Shown: piece by piece, positions 24,501 through 32,548 of the stretch
Numbering within the stretch: the stretch's first letter is position 1
Layout: each line of letters starts with the position of its first letter
Source of the DNA: Prevotella sp.
Lineage (GTDB): Bacteria; Bacteroidota; Bacteroidia; Bacteroidales; Bacteroidaceae
Direction of reading: 5' to 3'
Assembly (NCBI GenBank): GCA_017618275.1
Contig: JAFZUS010000200.1
Coordinates: 1 to 57,557 of the forward strand
DNA length: 57,557 bases
Program-made: the position numbers and the translations under genes
The notes under the pieces: generated by a model
What the model was told of the DNA's origin: nothing
What the model saw: the letters and a program-made list of their open reading frames with translations, nothing else
Database searches by the model: none

Positions 24501-24842
24501 CTGCTTGTCCTCTTCGATGGTAATCTCATAGTTTGTCTGATTGGCCGTGATCTTCACTTCCTTGTTCAGATAGCCAATGTAAGAAACAACCAGGGTCTGA
24601 CCTGGACTGGCATTCAGCGTGAAGTTACCGTCGAAGTCGGTGGCAACACCGTTCGACGTGCCTTTCACGACAACACTGGCTCCGATGACGGGGCCAGAAG
24701 CATCGACTACAGTACCTGTAATCTTCTTTGCCTGCTGCACATCCTGTACGGCGTCAGCGGCATAGGCTTTGGGTGAATAACATAATCCCAGGAGGGAGAA
24801 TGCACCCACCAGTAGCGCTGTTTTCCTAAAAGTTTTGTTCAT
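21525..24842 (-). CDS. SusC/RagA-like TonB-dependent transporter
   Basis: This 1105-residue outer-membrane transporter has a signal peptide (about 1-28), a carboxypeptidase-regulatory-like domain (ITGTVVDASGPVIGASVVVK, about 41-60), the DEVVVVGYGTMKKSDLSGS motif, the plug domain (VRGIGSINANQEPLYVIDG; DASATAIYGAQGANGVVLITT) and a 22-strand barrel that ends in FTCFGINLSF with a terminal Phe. It imports oligosaccharides with TonB energy. It is the first gene of the polysaccharide utilisation locus; no HTCS, SARP-like or sigma/anti-sigma regulator is next to it. Confidence 0.96.
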   Translation of the reverse strand: MNKTFRKTALLVGAFSLLGLCYSPKAYAADAVQDVQQAKKITGTVVDASGPVIGASVVVKGTSNGVATDFDGNFTLNASPGQTLVVSYIGYLNKEVKITANQTNYEITIEEDKQMLDEVVVVGYGTMKKSDLSGSSSSINEQSLKGTVITSLDQSLQGRATGVTAVTTSGAPGSSSSIRVRGIGSINANQEPLYVIDGVIVQTGGQSGADFGLADRLGNGKVSTISPLSTLNPSDIVSMEILKDASATAIYGAQGANGVVLITTKRGKAGEAKFNYDGMFAVNRQVKRLDMMNLREYAEYYQSFVNDGWIIKSQANQNYSDPSILGNGTNWQDAIFQTAIQHQHQLSAQGGTDKVQYYVSGNFMNQEGTIIGSNFQRYSVRANLDAQLKPWLKLGMSTTFSTTNDDLKRADGSEGIITYSLTTLPDMPIYDVFGNYYAEVREGYTNPNPVALANMNQYTLERRKLTGNIFAEVSFLKNLVWHAEIGYDISGSNAETWEPSVDLGGWQKAANQDHWQSNTNKYWQLKNYLTYTGQIGKHNFTAMLGQECWESTWKYQGITGQNLPRNDVQNPSLAEKTDKDFNSGFGSTSMASFFTRVTYNYDDRYYFTYTFRYDGSSNFGPNNRWAGFHSFAGSWRFTNEAFMKNQKILSNGKIRVGWGQTGNANIGGYKWGVALSTMPSALGQSYRPTGLPNESIQWETQEQIDLGLDLGFFNNRLNLTIDWYRKESKDMLMKMQLPSYLGTQGNGSSALSAPYGNYGTMRNTGLEIELKATPVQTKGFSWDTDLQLSFNKNKLVALQGTTSAAIIGYGQWDDVVAVSSVGRPMYDFYGYEVEGVYKDFDDILNSPVNTLYTQSCITETDEEGNIIAWHHQTDPTKYSKNNTVWPGDLKFKDVNGDGLIDENDKTNIGSPLPKFTFGFTNTFNYKNFDLSIFINGSVGNKVMNYTSINLTSMTSTWNNQIQEKIADRAQLAAIDPGKVYEDGSMWYNDISNVYVTNPDTKTPRVAIGNTYNQNISSRYIEDGSYVRLKNISLGYTFPKNIVKKLYLENLRLYCNLQNVLTITGYDGYDPEIGASTTDANGYVFGLDNGRYPSPFTCTFGINLSF

Positions 24843-24897
24843 ACGTTAGTTATATAATAAATGTTAGAATTGTTGTACTTAGTTAGAATTTCTGTTG

Positions 24898-24926
24898 CAA
24901 AGGTATGATAATTTGCTGAAATCAAA
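24898..24926 (-). promoter_or_regulatory. Probable promoter of the SusC-SusD-SGBP unit
   Basis: Minus strand: -7 TACCTTTG at 24898-24905, with TTTG at 24923-24926 (17-bp spacer) or TTG slightly further upstream. It lies about 55 bp before the SusC ATG. The rest of the 233-bp gap to the threonine aldolase gene is AT-rich; it has a CTTTTCCTCC/GGAGGAAAAAG inverted repeat (about 24960-24996). Confidence 0.6.
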
Positions 24927-25075
24927 GCAACTTTTTTTGATTATTGTTGATACTATTTTGCTTTTCCTCCCTAATTTTAACAAAAAAGGAGGAAAAAGTG
25001 TCAATAAGTGTAGCAATTACACAGGGGTATTTAAGGCTGTTTTTGCCTTGAATGTAAACAATACACTTAAAACCG

Positions 25076-26107
25076 TCAGCCGATGAGAATCTGTTCCAGT
25101 GTATTGATTTCTTCCTCAGTTGTGGCCCAACTGGTGACGAAGCGACAGATGGTGTGATGATGGTCTGTCTGTCCGAAGTGAGAGAATTCCACTTGACGAC
25201 TCAGTCGCCCTACCATTTCGTTGTCAATAACGACGAACTGTTGGTTGGTGGGGGAGTCAACATAGAATTCGAAACCCTTCCGCTTGAAGATATCTTTCAT
25301 CCGCATCGCCATATGGATAGCATGTTCGGAGAGTTTGAAATATAGATTGTCAGTAAACAATGCATCAAACTGCAAACCAATCAATGCTCCTTTGGCAATG
25401 ACTGCACCATGTTGCTTCTGGATGGAGAAAAAATGTTTGTGAGCCTTGCGGTTGGTGAAGACAACTGCCTCGCCACAGAGGGCTCCGATTTTCGTTCCAC
25501 CGATGTAGAACACGTCGCAGTGGCGGGCGAGATAAGGCAGGGATATGTCATTCCCCTCTGCCATCAGACCGTAGCCAAGGCGGGCTCCGTCGATGTAAAG
25601 AGGAATCTCGTAGCGCTGGCACACCTGATAGATGTCGGCAAGTTCCTTGGCGGAGTAGAGCGTGCCGAACTCGGTGGGGAAGGTGATATAGACCAGTCCC
25701 GGATGCACGGCGTGGTCTTTGTTGCCGTCGTGCATATAGTCGTCGAGGTATTTATCAAGTGTTTTGGCCTCCATCTTGCCATCGGTGTCTGCAATAGTGA
25801 TGATCTTATGCTCTGTAAATTCGACGGCTCCTGCCTCATGGACGTTGATGTGTCCAGAACCGACGCAGATGACACCCTCATACTGATAGAGCATCGAGTC
25901 GATGGTGGTGGCATTCGTCTGGGTGCCACCTGTCAGGAAGAATATCTGTGCGTCAGGCATACCGCAGACCTCACGGATGCGGGCCTTGGCACGTTCGCTG
26001 AACTCGTCGAAACCATATGGCGTCGGCTTGGCGCTATTGTACTTCACCAGATTGTCGAGTACTTGTTGACAAGCCCCATTGTTGTAATCGCATTCGAAGG
26101 ATATCAT
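25076..26107 (-). CDS. ltaE: Low-specificity L-threonine aldolase
   Basis: This 343-residue fold-type I PLP enzyme cleaves L-threonine or allo-threonine to glycine and acetaldehyde. It shows FFLTGGTQTNATTIDSML, GSGHINVHEAGAVEF, LYIDGARLGYGL (Asp that binds the PLP ring) and FYIGGTKIGALCGEA with the PLP lysine in GGTKIG. Length is usual. It is the last gene of the argD-proC-...-argF' series, 4 bp after the carbamoyltransferase stop. Other beta-eliminating lyases share the fold, but the motif set fits threonine aldolase. Confidence 0.87.
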   Translation of the reverse strand: MISFECDYNNGACQQVLDNLVKYNSAKPTPYGFDEFSERAKARIREVCGMPDAQIFFLTGGTQTNATTIDSMLYQYEGVICVGSGHINVHEAGAVEFTEHKIITIADTDGKMEAKTLDKYLDDYMHDGNKDHAVHPGLVYITFPTEFGTLYSAKELADIYQVCQRYEIPLYIDGARLGYGLMAEGNDISLPYLARHCDVFYIGGTKIGALCGEAVVFTNRKAHKHFFSIQKQHGAVIAKGALIGLQFDALFTDNLYFKLSEHAIHMAMRMKDIFKRKGFEFYVDSPTNQQFVVIDNEMVGRLSRQVEFSHFGQTDHHHTICRFVTSWATTEEEINTLEQILIG

Positions 26108-26111
26108 ACTT

Positions 26112-27077
26112 CTATAAGGTTTCGAGCATCCGTTTGATGACTACCGAACAACTTATTTCGCGATTGGCTGCCTCTGGAATAACAAGGCTGTTAGGCGATT
26201 CTATCACATCGTCGGTGACGATGAGGTTGCGACGTACCGGCAGACAGTGCATGAACTTACCGTTATTCGTCCAGGACATGTGCTCTGTATCTACGGTCCA
26301 CGACATATCCTTAGAGGTGATCTTTCCATAGTCGGCAGGATTGGTCACTCCCGGATTGCTCCAGTTCTTGGCGTAGATAAAGTCGGCACCCTCAAAGGCT
26401 TTCTTCTGGTCGTACTCCACACGGGCATTGCCGATAAATTTAGGATCGAGTTCGTAACCCTCGGGGTGGGTGATGACGAGGTCTACATCGGGGGCGGCAT
26501 TCATCCACTGGGCGAAACTGTTGGGCACAGCCTGTGGCAAGGCGCGGCAGTGGGGAGCCCAAGTGAGCACCACCTTCGGGCGCTCAACTATCTTATGCTC
26601 CTCAATAGTGATGAGGTCGGCGAAGGCTTGGAGAGGGTGGACGGTGGCAGTCTCCATGGCGAAGACGGGGCGACCAGAATACTTGATAAACTGCTGGAGC
26701 ACCGTTTCTGCATAGTCATACTCACGGTCAGTGAGACCGGCAAACGAGCGTACGCCAATGAGATCACAATAACAGCCCATCACGGGGATTGCCTCCAAAA
26801 GATGTTCACTCTTGTCGCCATCCATGATGACACCACGCTCGGTTTCCAATTTCCAGGCACCTGCGTTCACATCGAGCACGATGACGTTCATGCCGAGGTT
26901 CATGGCTGCTTTCTGGGTGGAAAGACGGGTGCGGAGGGAGTTATTAAAGAAAATCATCATCAGGGTCTTGTTCTTACCCAGATGCTGATATTTATAACGG
27001 TCGTTCTTGATCTCAAATGCTTCGGCCATTGCCTTATCCAGCGGGCCGAGGTCTTCAACGTTAATGAAACTCTTCAT
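26112..27077 (-). CDS. argF': N-succinylornithine carbamoyltransferase
   Basis: This protein of 321 residues is a member of the special Bacteroidota transcarbamylase group that uses N-succinyl-L-ornithine and carbamoyl phosphate in arginine synthesis. The carbamoyl-phosphate loop reads FFNNSLRTRLST (43-54) instead of the usual OTCase motif, and FMHCLPVRRN carries the catalytic Cys. The residue reported to set acetyl versus succinyl specificity (Pro90 in the Bacteroides fragilis enzyme, Glu92 in the Xanthomonas acetylornithine enzyme, from memory) appears to be Ser90 here (GDKSEHLL). That would still fit succinylornithine but is not the canonical Pro. It lies between proA and ltaE. Confidence 0.9.
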   Translation of the reverse strand: MKSFINVEDLGPLDKAMAEAFEIKNDRYKYQHLGKNKTLMMIFFNNSLRTRLSTQKAAMNLGMNVIVLDVNAGAWKLETERGVIMDGDKSEHLLEAIPVMGCYCDLIGVRSFAGLTDREYDYAETVLQQFIKYSGRPVFAMETATVHPLQAFADLITIEEHKIVERPKVVLTWAPHCRALPQAVPNSFAQWMNAAPDVDLVITHPEGYELDPKFIGNARVEYDQKKAFEGADFIYAKNWSNPGVTNPADYGKITSKDMSWTVDTEHMSWTNNGKFMHCLPVRRNLIVTDDVIESPNSLVIPEAANREISCSVVIKRMLETL

Positions 27078-27093
27078 ACTTTTAAATCTTCTA

Positions 27094-27105
27094 TGTTAGG
27101 GGGCA
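27094..27105. repeat. Half copy of the CCCCCTAA palindromic element
   Basis: GTTAGGGGGCAT between argF' and proA matches the right end of the 10779-10894 element except at its first bases. The full inverted partner is missing, so it looks like a remnant. Confidence 0.45.
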
Positions 27106-27109
27106 TGTA

Positions 27110-28351
27110 CTATGGACGAGTCTGGCCTTCACCCTCAATGAGCCATTTGTAGGTGCAAATCTCTTCAAGGGCCATTGGACCACGAGGACCAAGTTTCTGG
27201 GTAGAGATGCCAATCTCCGCGCCAAGACCGAACTGTGCGCCGTCGGTAAACGAGGTCGGTGCGTTCCAGTAGACGCAGGCTGCATCGACATGTGCCTGAA
27301 ATTTGTGGGCAGTATCCTTGTTCATGGTAACGATGGCCTCGCTGTGTCCAGATCCGTACTCATCGATATGCGCCAGTGCTTCGTTGAGCGAACCGATGGT
27401 CTTGATAGCCATCTTGTAGTCCATGAACTCCGTACCGAAATTCTCGGCTGTAGCATGTTCCAAATAAGGGTATTTGCCGTTGAGGGCAGTGAATGCTTTC
27501 TCGTCAGCATAGATGATGACATTCTTCTCTGCCATCTTCTCGCAGAGTGCGGGCAGATCGGGTAGGCGGCTCTCGTGAATCAGTAGGCAATCGAGGGCAT
27601 TGCAGACGCTGACACGACGTGTCTTGGCATTGTTGATGATGGCCTTGCCCATCTCCAGGTCGCCGTCCTTGTCGAAGTAGGTGTTCACCACGCCGGCACC
27701 CGTTTCAATAACTGGGATGCGGGCGGTGTCGCGGACGAAGTCGATGAGTTTGCGACCACCACGGGGGATGCAGAGGTCTACATAACCCACGGCATTGAGC
27801 ATTTCGCCCGTAGCCTCATGGGTGGCTGGCAACAGGACCACGACATCGGGATTGACATCGTATTTCTCAAGTATCTCATGAATCAGTGCCACCTCCTCGC
27901 GATTCGAACAGTCGGCATCCTTACCTCCCTTCAGCACACAGGCGTTGCCGCTCTTGAAACAGAGCGAGAAGACATCAAAGGTCACGTTAGGACGAGCCTC
28001 GTAGATCATGCCGATGACACCGAAGGGAACGCTCACCCGACAGAGGCGCAGGCCATTGGACAACGTCTTCTGTTTAGTGACATGCCCGAGAGGTGAGGGC
28101 AGGGTGGCCACGTTACGCATATCGGCAGCGATGCCTTCCAGACGACTGTCGGTCAATTGCAGACGGTCGTAGAGGGGATTCTCTTTCGACATCTTGGCCA
28201 GGTCCTTGGTATTCGCCTCCAGGATTCTTGTCTTATTGTTGATAATGGCATCGGCAACGGCATTTAGAATCTCATTGCGCTGTTTATCGCTTAGTAATGC
28301 CAGATTCTTGCTGGCGCGCTTTACTCGTTCAAAAGTCTCTTTCAGTTGCAT
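27110..28351 (-). CDS. proA: Gamma-glutamyl phosphate reductase
   Basis: This 413-residue aldehyde-dehydrogenase-fold enzyme makes glutamate-5-semialdehyde for proline. Visible motifs are [46 protein letters not shown] and [15 protein letters not shown] with the catalytic Cys in the SVCNALD block. It overlaps the proB end by 10 bases, in the usual proB-proA pair order. Confidence 0.96.
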   Translation of the reverse strand: MQLKETFERVKRASKNLALLSDKQRNEILNAVADAIINNKTRILEANTKDLAKMSKENPLYDRLQLTDSRLEGIAADMRNVATLPSPLGHVTKQKTLSNGLRLCRVSVPFGVIGMIYEARPNVTFDVFSLCFKSGNACVLKGGKDADCSNREEVALIHEILEKYDVNPDVVVLLPATHEATGEMLNAVGYVDLCIPRGGRKLIDFVRDTARIPVIETGAGVVNTYFDKDGDLEMGKAIINNAKTRRVSVCNALDCLLIHESRLPDLPALCEKMAEKNVIIYADEKAFTALNGKYPYLEHATAENFGTEFMDYKMAIKTIGSLNEALAHIDEYGSGHSEAIVTMNKDTAHKFQAHVDAACVYWNAPTSFTDGAQFGLGAEIGISTQKLGPRGPMALEEICTYKWLIEGEGQTRP

Positions 28352-29115
28352 GGGATAAATTCGGTATGTGGGGTCAAATTGGTATGTTCGATGAGGTCTA
28401 TGAGGATGTTCTCGCGTTCACCGTTGGCAATGATTACGCGGATGCCAGCCTGCGAAACCTTCGAGGCAGTAGTGTACTTGGAGTGCATGCCACCACGGCC
28501 AAAGGCACTCTTCTCAGGCTGGATGTACTCGCTGAGGTCGCGGCCAGGTGCTACCTCACTAATGAGTTCGGCAGCAGGGTTGTCGGGATGTGTTGTATAG
28601 ATGCCATCGATATTGGAGAGCAGGATGAGCGTGTCGGCTTCCATCATCTGTGCGATGAGGCCTGAGAGTTCATCGTTATCGGTGAACATTAACTCGGTGA
28701 CACTCACAGTGTCGTTCTCATTGACGATGGGCAGTACATCGTTCTCCAGCATCACGGTCATACAGGCGCGTTGATTGCTGTATTGTTCGCCGGGCTCAAA
28801 GTTTTCTTTCATGGTCAGTACCTGTCCGACATGGATACCAAATTCGCGGAACAGATCATAGTAGAGTCCCACGAGTTTAACCTGTCCGACGGCGGAGAAC
28901 AACTGACGCTGCTCCACGGAGTCGAGCGAGTGGTCGACGGTCAGTTCGCGCCGTCCACAGGCTACAGCACCTGATGATACGAGGATCACTTCGATGCCCT
29001 GTTTTCTGAGCCATGCTATTTGGTCAACGAGAGCCGACATGCGGGTGACATCCAATTTCCCGTCTGTCCGTGTCAACACGTTCGAGCCTATCTTAATAAC
29101 TATTCTTTTTTTCAT
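28342..29115 (-). CDS. proB: Glutamate 5-kinase without PUA domain
   Basis: This 257-residue amino-acid kinase phosphorylates glutamate in the first step of proline synthesis. Motifs: [51 protein letters not shown] and the C-terminal [20 protein letters not shown]. It stops after the kinase domain; the C-terminal PUA domain of the 367-residue E. coli enzyme is absent, as in many short ProB proteins. It overlaps yraN by four bases (ATGA) and proA by ten. Confidence 0.95.
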   Translation of the reverse strand: MKKRIVIKIGSNVLTRTDGKLDVTRMSALVDQIAWLRKQGIEVILVSSGAVACGRRELTVDHSLDSVEQRQLFSAVGQVKLVGLYYDLFREFGIHVGQVLTMKENFEPGEQYSNQRACMTVMLENDVLPIVNENDTVSVTELMFTDNDELSGLIAQMMEADTLILLSNIDGIYTTHPDNPAAELISEVAPGRDLSEYIQPEKSAFGRGGMHSKYTTASKVSQAGIRVIIANGERENILIDLIEHTNLTPHTEFIPCN

Positions 29116-29471
29116 ATCAGTGCAACATCTATGATGTGGTCTAACTCGGGTGTCATGCCAATCATCCCCACGATGCTGATGATGTCGAAGCGCACGGGGG
29201 CATTGATATGGTGCGACTTAACATAATGGTTGGTGGCCGACTGTAGACTCATCCGTTTCTTGTAGTCAATGGCTTCTTCAGGGTCGCCAAAGAGTCTGTT
29301 GCGGCGAGTCTTAACCTCAATGATGACGAGCGTATCCTCATCTCTGGCAATGATGTCAAGGTCGTGGTGACCAGACTTCCAGTCACGTTCTAGAATCTCA
29401 TAGCCTTTCTTTTCCAGATAGACAACGGCTATGTCCTCTCCCCACTTACCAAGTTCATTGTGTGCCGCCAC
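29112..29471 (-). CDS. YraN/UPF0102 family nuclease-like protein
   Basis: This 119-residue protein of the UPF0102 group has a restriction-endonuclease-like fold. It has NELGKWGEDIAVVYLEKKGYEI, then HDLDIIARDEDTLVIIEVKTR, whose Asp and ExK form the PD-(D/E)xK active site, then QSATNHYVKSH. The cellular role is unknown; family links to DNA metabolism have been suggested. The start is a GTG (29469-29471) directly after an AAGTTAAGA-type short-word spacer. It overlaps proB. Confidence 0.88.
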   Translation of the reverse strand: MAAHNELGKWGEDIAVVYLEKKGYEILERDWKSGHHDLDIIARDEDTLVIIEVKTRRNRLFGDPEEAIDYKKRMSLQSATNHYVKSHHINAPVRFDIISIVGMIGMTPELDHIIDVALI

Positions 29472-29491
29472 AATTTTTAACTCTTAACTAT

Positions 29492-31159
29492 TCACTTCTC
29501 TGCATCTTTTTGCCGGATTTCCACGCGGCGGATCTTGCCGCTAATGGTTTTGGGCAACTCGTCGACGAACTCGACAATTCGGGGATATTTGTAAGGTGCC
29601 GTCTCTTTCTTCACGTGCTGCTGCAACTCCTTGACGAGGTCGTCGCCAGCCTTGTCTTTCCACTCCTTGCCGAGAACAACAGTGGCTTTGACAACCATGC
29701 CGCGGATATCGTCTGGGACTCCCGTGATGGCGCACTCCACAACGGCGGGGTGGGTCATGAGGGCTGATTCCACCTCGAATGGGCCGATACGGTAACCGCT
29801 GGACTTGATGACATCGTCGATACGGCCCTCGAACCAGTAGTAGCCGTCTTCATCGCGCCAGGCCATATCGCCGGTGTGGTAGAGTCCGTCGTGCCAAGCC
29901 TCGCGGGTTAGTTCTGGGTCGCGGTAGTATTCTTTGAAAAGCCCGATGGGCTTGCGGTCGCCTACACGAACCACAATCTCACCTTTTTCACCATCTTCAC
30001 AGGGCGTGCCGTCAGCACGGATGAGGTCGATGTCGTACTGGGCATTGGGGATTCCCATACTGCCTGGCTTTGGCATCATCCAAGGGAAGGTGCCAAGGGT
30101 CATTGTGGTCTCTGTCTGACCAAAGCCTTCCATGATATTGAGACCAATCTTCTCTTTGAGTTTATCAAAGACTGCGGGGTTTAGTGCTTCGCCGGCTGTA
30201 CAACAATATTCCAACGAAGAGAGATCGTATTTCGACAAATCCTCGCGAATCATAAAGCGGTAGATGGTCGGAGGGGCACAGAAACTCGTCACTTTATATT
30301 TCTCCATCTGTCGAAGGAGTGTGTCTGCATTGAACTTCTCGTGGTCGAATACGAACACGGTAGCGCCGGCAAACCACTGTCCGTAAAACTTTCCCCAGAC
30401 GGCCTTACCCCAACCGGTATCTGCTACTGTCAGATGGAGCGAGCCCTCGTGGAGGTTGTGCCAGAATACACCTGTGGAAAGATGGCCCATCGCATAGAGG
30501 TAGTCATGGGCAACCATCTTCGGTTCACCACTGGTACCAGAGGTGAAATACATCAGCATAGTATCGTTGTTGGTATTGACGAAGGCCGGACGCACGAATT
30601 TCGGTGCTTGTTTCCATTCCGTTTGCCAGTCGTGGAATCCATCAGGGATGGGCTTGCCGTGGTCGGTGATGGCGATATATTGCTTTACTGTTGGACTCTC
30701 ATCCATAGCGGCTTGAATCTGGCTCACTACGTAGGAGTCATCTACGCAGATGATGGCCTTGACAGAGGCGCGGGTATTTCGATATACGATGTCATGTTTG
30801 GTCAGCATGTGGGTGGCGGGAATCACGATGGCACCAATCTTGCAGAGGGCGAGCATGACGACCCACCACTCGTAGCGCCGTTTTAGGATGAGCATCACGG
30901 GATCATTTTTGCCGATGCCCAGTGACTGAAGATACGAGGCAGCCTGATCTGTCTGCTCTTTCAGTTCACCATAGGTCGTGCGAATTTCTTCGCCTTGGTC
31001 GTTAGTCCAGAGAATAGCAAGTTTCTCTGGGGCTTCCTCAGCCCAGACATCCATGACATCGTAGGCGAAATTGAAATTCTCCGGAATGATGAATTCCAGA
31101 TTCTTATTGTAATCCTCTACAGACGTAAATGTCGTCTGTTTTAAAAATCTCTCAATCAT
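29492..31159 (-). CDS. AMP-forming acyl-CoA synthetase
   Basis: This 555-residue ANL-superfamily enzyme activates a carboxylate with ATP and CoA. It has the P-loop YFTSGTSGEPKMVAHDY, the A5 motif MEGFGQTETTM, YHTGDMAWRDEDGYYWFEGR (A7/A8) and the C-terminal lysine motif LPKTISGKIRRVEIR. The pattern is of the medium-chain/acetyl-CoA synthetase-like group common in Bacteroidota. The substrate is unknown. It lies 11 bp after the XRE/cupin gene inside the arginine-proline unit, so both may serve the same process. Its TGA stop is in a short-word spacer (AAGTGAATAG). Confidence 0.9.
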   Translation of the reverse strand: MIERFLKQTTFTSVEDYNKNLEFIIPENFNFAYDVMDVWAEEAPEKLAILWTNDQGEEIRTTYGELKEQTDQAASYLQSLGIGKNDPVMLILKRRYEWWVVMLALCKIGAIVIPATHMLTKHDIVYRNTRASVKAIICVDDSYVVSQIQAAMDESPTVKQYIAITDHGKPIPDGFHDWQTEWKQAPKFVRPAFVNTNNDTMLMYFTSGTSGEPKMVAHDYLYAMGHLSTGVFWHNLHEGSLHLTVADTGWGKAVWGKFYGQWFAGATVFVFDHEKFNADTLLRQMEKYKVTSFCAPPTIYRFMIREDLSKYDLSSLEYCCTAGEALNPAVFDKLKEKIGLNIMEGFGQTETTMTLGTFPWMMPKPGSMGIPNAQYDIDLIRADGTPCEDGEKGEIVVRVGDRKPIGLFKEYYRDPELTREAWHDGLYHTGDMAWRDEDGYYWFEGRIDDVIKSSGYRIGPFEVESALMTHPAVVECAITGVPDDIRGMVVKATVVLGKEWKDKAGDDLVKELQQHVKKETAPYKYPRIVEFVDELPKTISGKIRRVEIRQKDAEK

Positions 31160-31170
31160 ATAAGTCTAGT

Positions 31171-31731
31171 CTATTCTACTGTAAATGCAAGAAATTTCAC
31201 GGGCCTGTCGCCGACTGCCAGCATGCCGTGGGGTTTGGTGGAATCGAAATAAATACTGTCGCCTTCCTCAAGTATCATCGTCTTACCCCCGATGTAGAGT
31301 TCCATCTTGCCCTCAAGGATGAGGTTGAACTCCTGTCCAGGGTGTGAGTTCTTATAAATGGTGCGGGCACCAGGCTTTGGCTCCACGGTGACGATGAAGA
31401 CGTCGGCTTTGTGGTTAACAAAACCGCCGACAAGCGACTGGTATTTATATGCCTTTGTGCGTTCGATGCTCATACCCTGGCCCTTGCGTGTCACGTAGTA
31501 TGATTTCATGTGTGGTGCCTCGGCAAAGATAAGTTCCTCTGTCGAAACCCCATATTTATGCGCAATCTTCATCAGGTTGGAAATGGTAATGTCAAGTTCT
31601 CCAGCCTCTATCTTCTCATACTTCTCTTTGTCGATACCGATAGTTTCTGCCATCTCGCTTACAGAGATGTCAAGCACGTCGCGCAGTCCGCGCAGTCGCT
31701 CACCGATTTGTTTTAATTGTTCGTCTACCAT
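31171..31731 (-). CDS. XRE-family regulator with cupin domain
   Basis: This 186-residue protein has an N-terminal Cro/CI helix-turn-helix (about 8-63, LRGLRDVLDISVSEMAETIG then KYEKIEAGELDITISNLMKI) and a C-terminal cupin (about 112-183, HPGQEFNLILEGKMELYIGG, DSIYFDSTKPHGM). Such proteins sense a small ligand in the cupin and repress nearby genes, as in the PuuR type. It sits between proC and the acyl-CoA synthetase and probably regulates the latter or the whole unit. It is separated from proC by a 32-bp AT-word spacer. Confidence 0.9.
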   Translation of the reverse strand: MVDEQLKQIGERLRGLRDVLDISVSEMAETIGIDKEKYEKIEAGELDITISNLMKIAHKYGVSTEELIFAEAPHMKSYYVTRKGQGMSIERTKAYKYQSLVGGFVNHKADVFIVTVEPKPGARTIYKNSHPGQEFNLILEGKMELYIGGKTMILEEGDSIYFDSTKPHGMLAVGDRPVKFLAFTVE

Positions 31732-31763
31732 ATTTACGATTTGACAATTTACTATTTAACAAT
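31732..31763. repeat. AT-word spacer between the regulator and proC
   Basis: On the minus strand the gap between proC stop and regulator start is made of TAAATTGT/TAAATAGT-type words, again running from stop to start with nothing else. Confidence 0.6.
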
Positions 31764-32543
31764 TTATTTTGCTCCTGCTTTTAGGCCGCGGATGACTGCA
31801 GAGGTGAAACCTGCATGCTCCATCTCGTTCAAGCCTTTGATTGTCACACCCCCAGGGGTTGTCACCAGATCGATGGCTGCCTCAGGATGTAAGCCACTTG
31901 CATCCAAAAGTTCCACGGCTCCCTTCATCGTCTGCATCACAATCTTTTTGGCTTCATCGGCCTTGAAACCAAGTTCTACACCACCCTCAGAAGCGGCACG
32001 GATGTAGCGCATGGCGTAAGCAATGCCACAGGAGGCGAGGGTCGTGCCTGCTGCTAAGTGCTGTTCGTCGGTAATGAGTGTATTACCCATTTCATTAAAG
32101 ATGCCGACAACTGTCTGGATATTGGCTTCTGATGCGCCGACGGGTACGATGAATGTCATTGAGGCCATTTCGGCGATGGCAATGTTGGGAATCACAAGGA
32201 ACAGTGGGGGACAATTCTCGCCCAACCACTCCTTGATGCTTGCCGACGGAACACCTGCTGCTATCACAATCAGAATTTGTCTCTTTGGATTCAACTCTGC
32301 TTTGATGTCCTTCAGCACCCGCTCTACGAGCCAGGGCTTTACAACCACGCAGACAATGTCTGAGTTGTCGGCAGCCAGTTTGTTGTCTGTCGTCACGCAG
32401 ACACCCGTCTTTGCGAACTTTTCTATAACCACATGTGACGGATCGCTCACGGTGATGTCCTCGTTTTTGAACTGCTGGCCTTTGATGAGGCCCTCTACAG
32501 TGGCACCGCCCATAGCACCGGCACCTATCACTGATATCTTCAT
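31764..32543 (-). CDS. proC: Pyrroline-5-carboxylate reductase
   Basis: This 259-residue NAD(P)H enzyme makes the last step of proline synthesis. It shows the Rossmann start ISVIGAGAMGGATVEGLIKG, VCVVVKPWLVERVLKDI, LVIPNIAIAE and the C-terminal family block ASGLHPEAAIDLVTTPGGVT. Slightly shorter than the usual 270, but complete. It is 5 bp downstream of argD. Confidence 0.95.
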   Translation of the reverse strand: MKISVIGAGAMGGATVEGLIKGQQFKNEDITVSDPSHVVIEKFAKTGVCVTTDNKLAADNSDIVCVVVKPWLVERVLKDIKAELNPKRQILIVIAAGVPSASIKEWLGENCPPLFLVIPNIAIAEMASMTFIVPVGASEANIQTVVGIFNEMGNTLITDEQHLAAGTTLASCGIAYAMRYIRAASEGGVELGFKADEAKKIVMQTMKGAVELLDASGLHPEAAIDLVTTPGGVTIKGLNEMEHAGFTSAVIRGLKAGAK

Positions 32544-32548
32544 AATCT

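Noticed and set aside
14807-24842. Complete xyloglucan utilisation locus
   Set aside because: Only one GH5 is present and no GH31, GH2, GH43 or GH3 partner or sensor-regulator is linked, so the substrate remains open.
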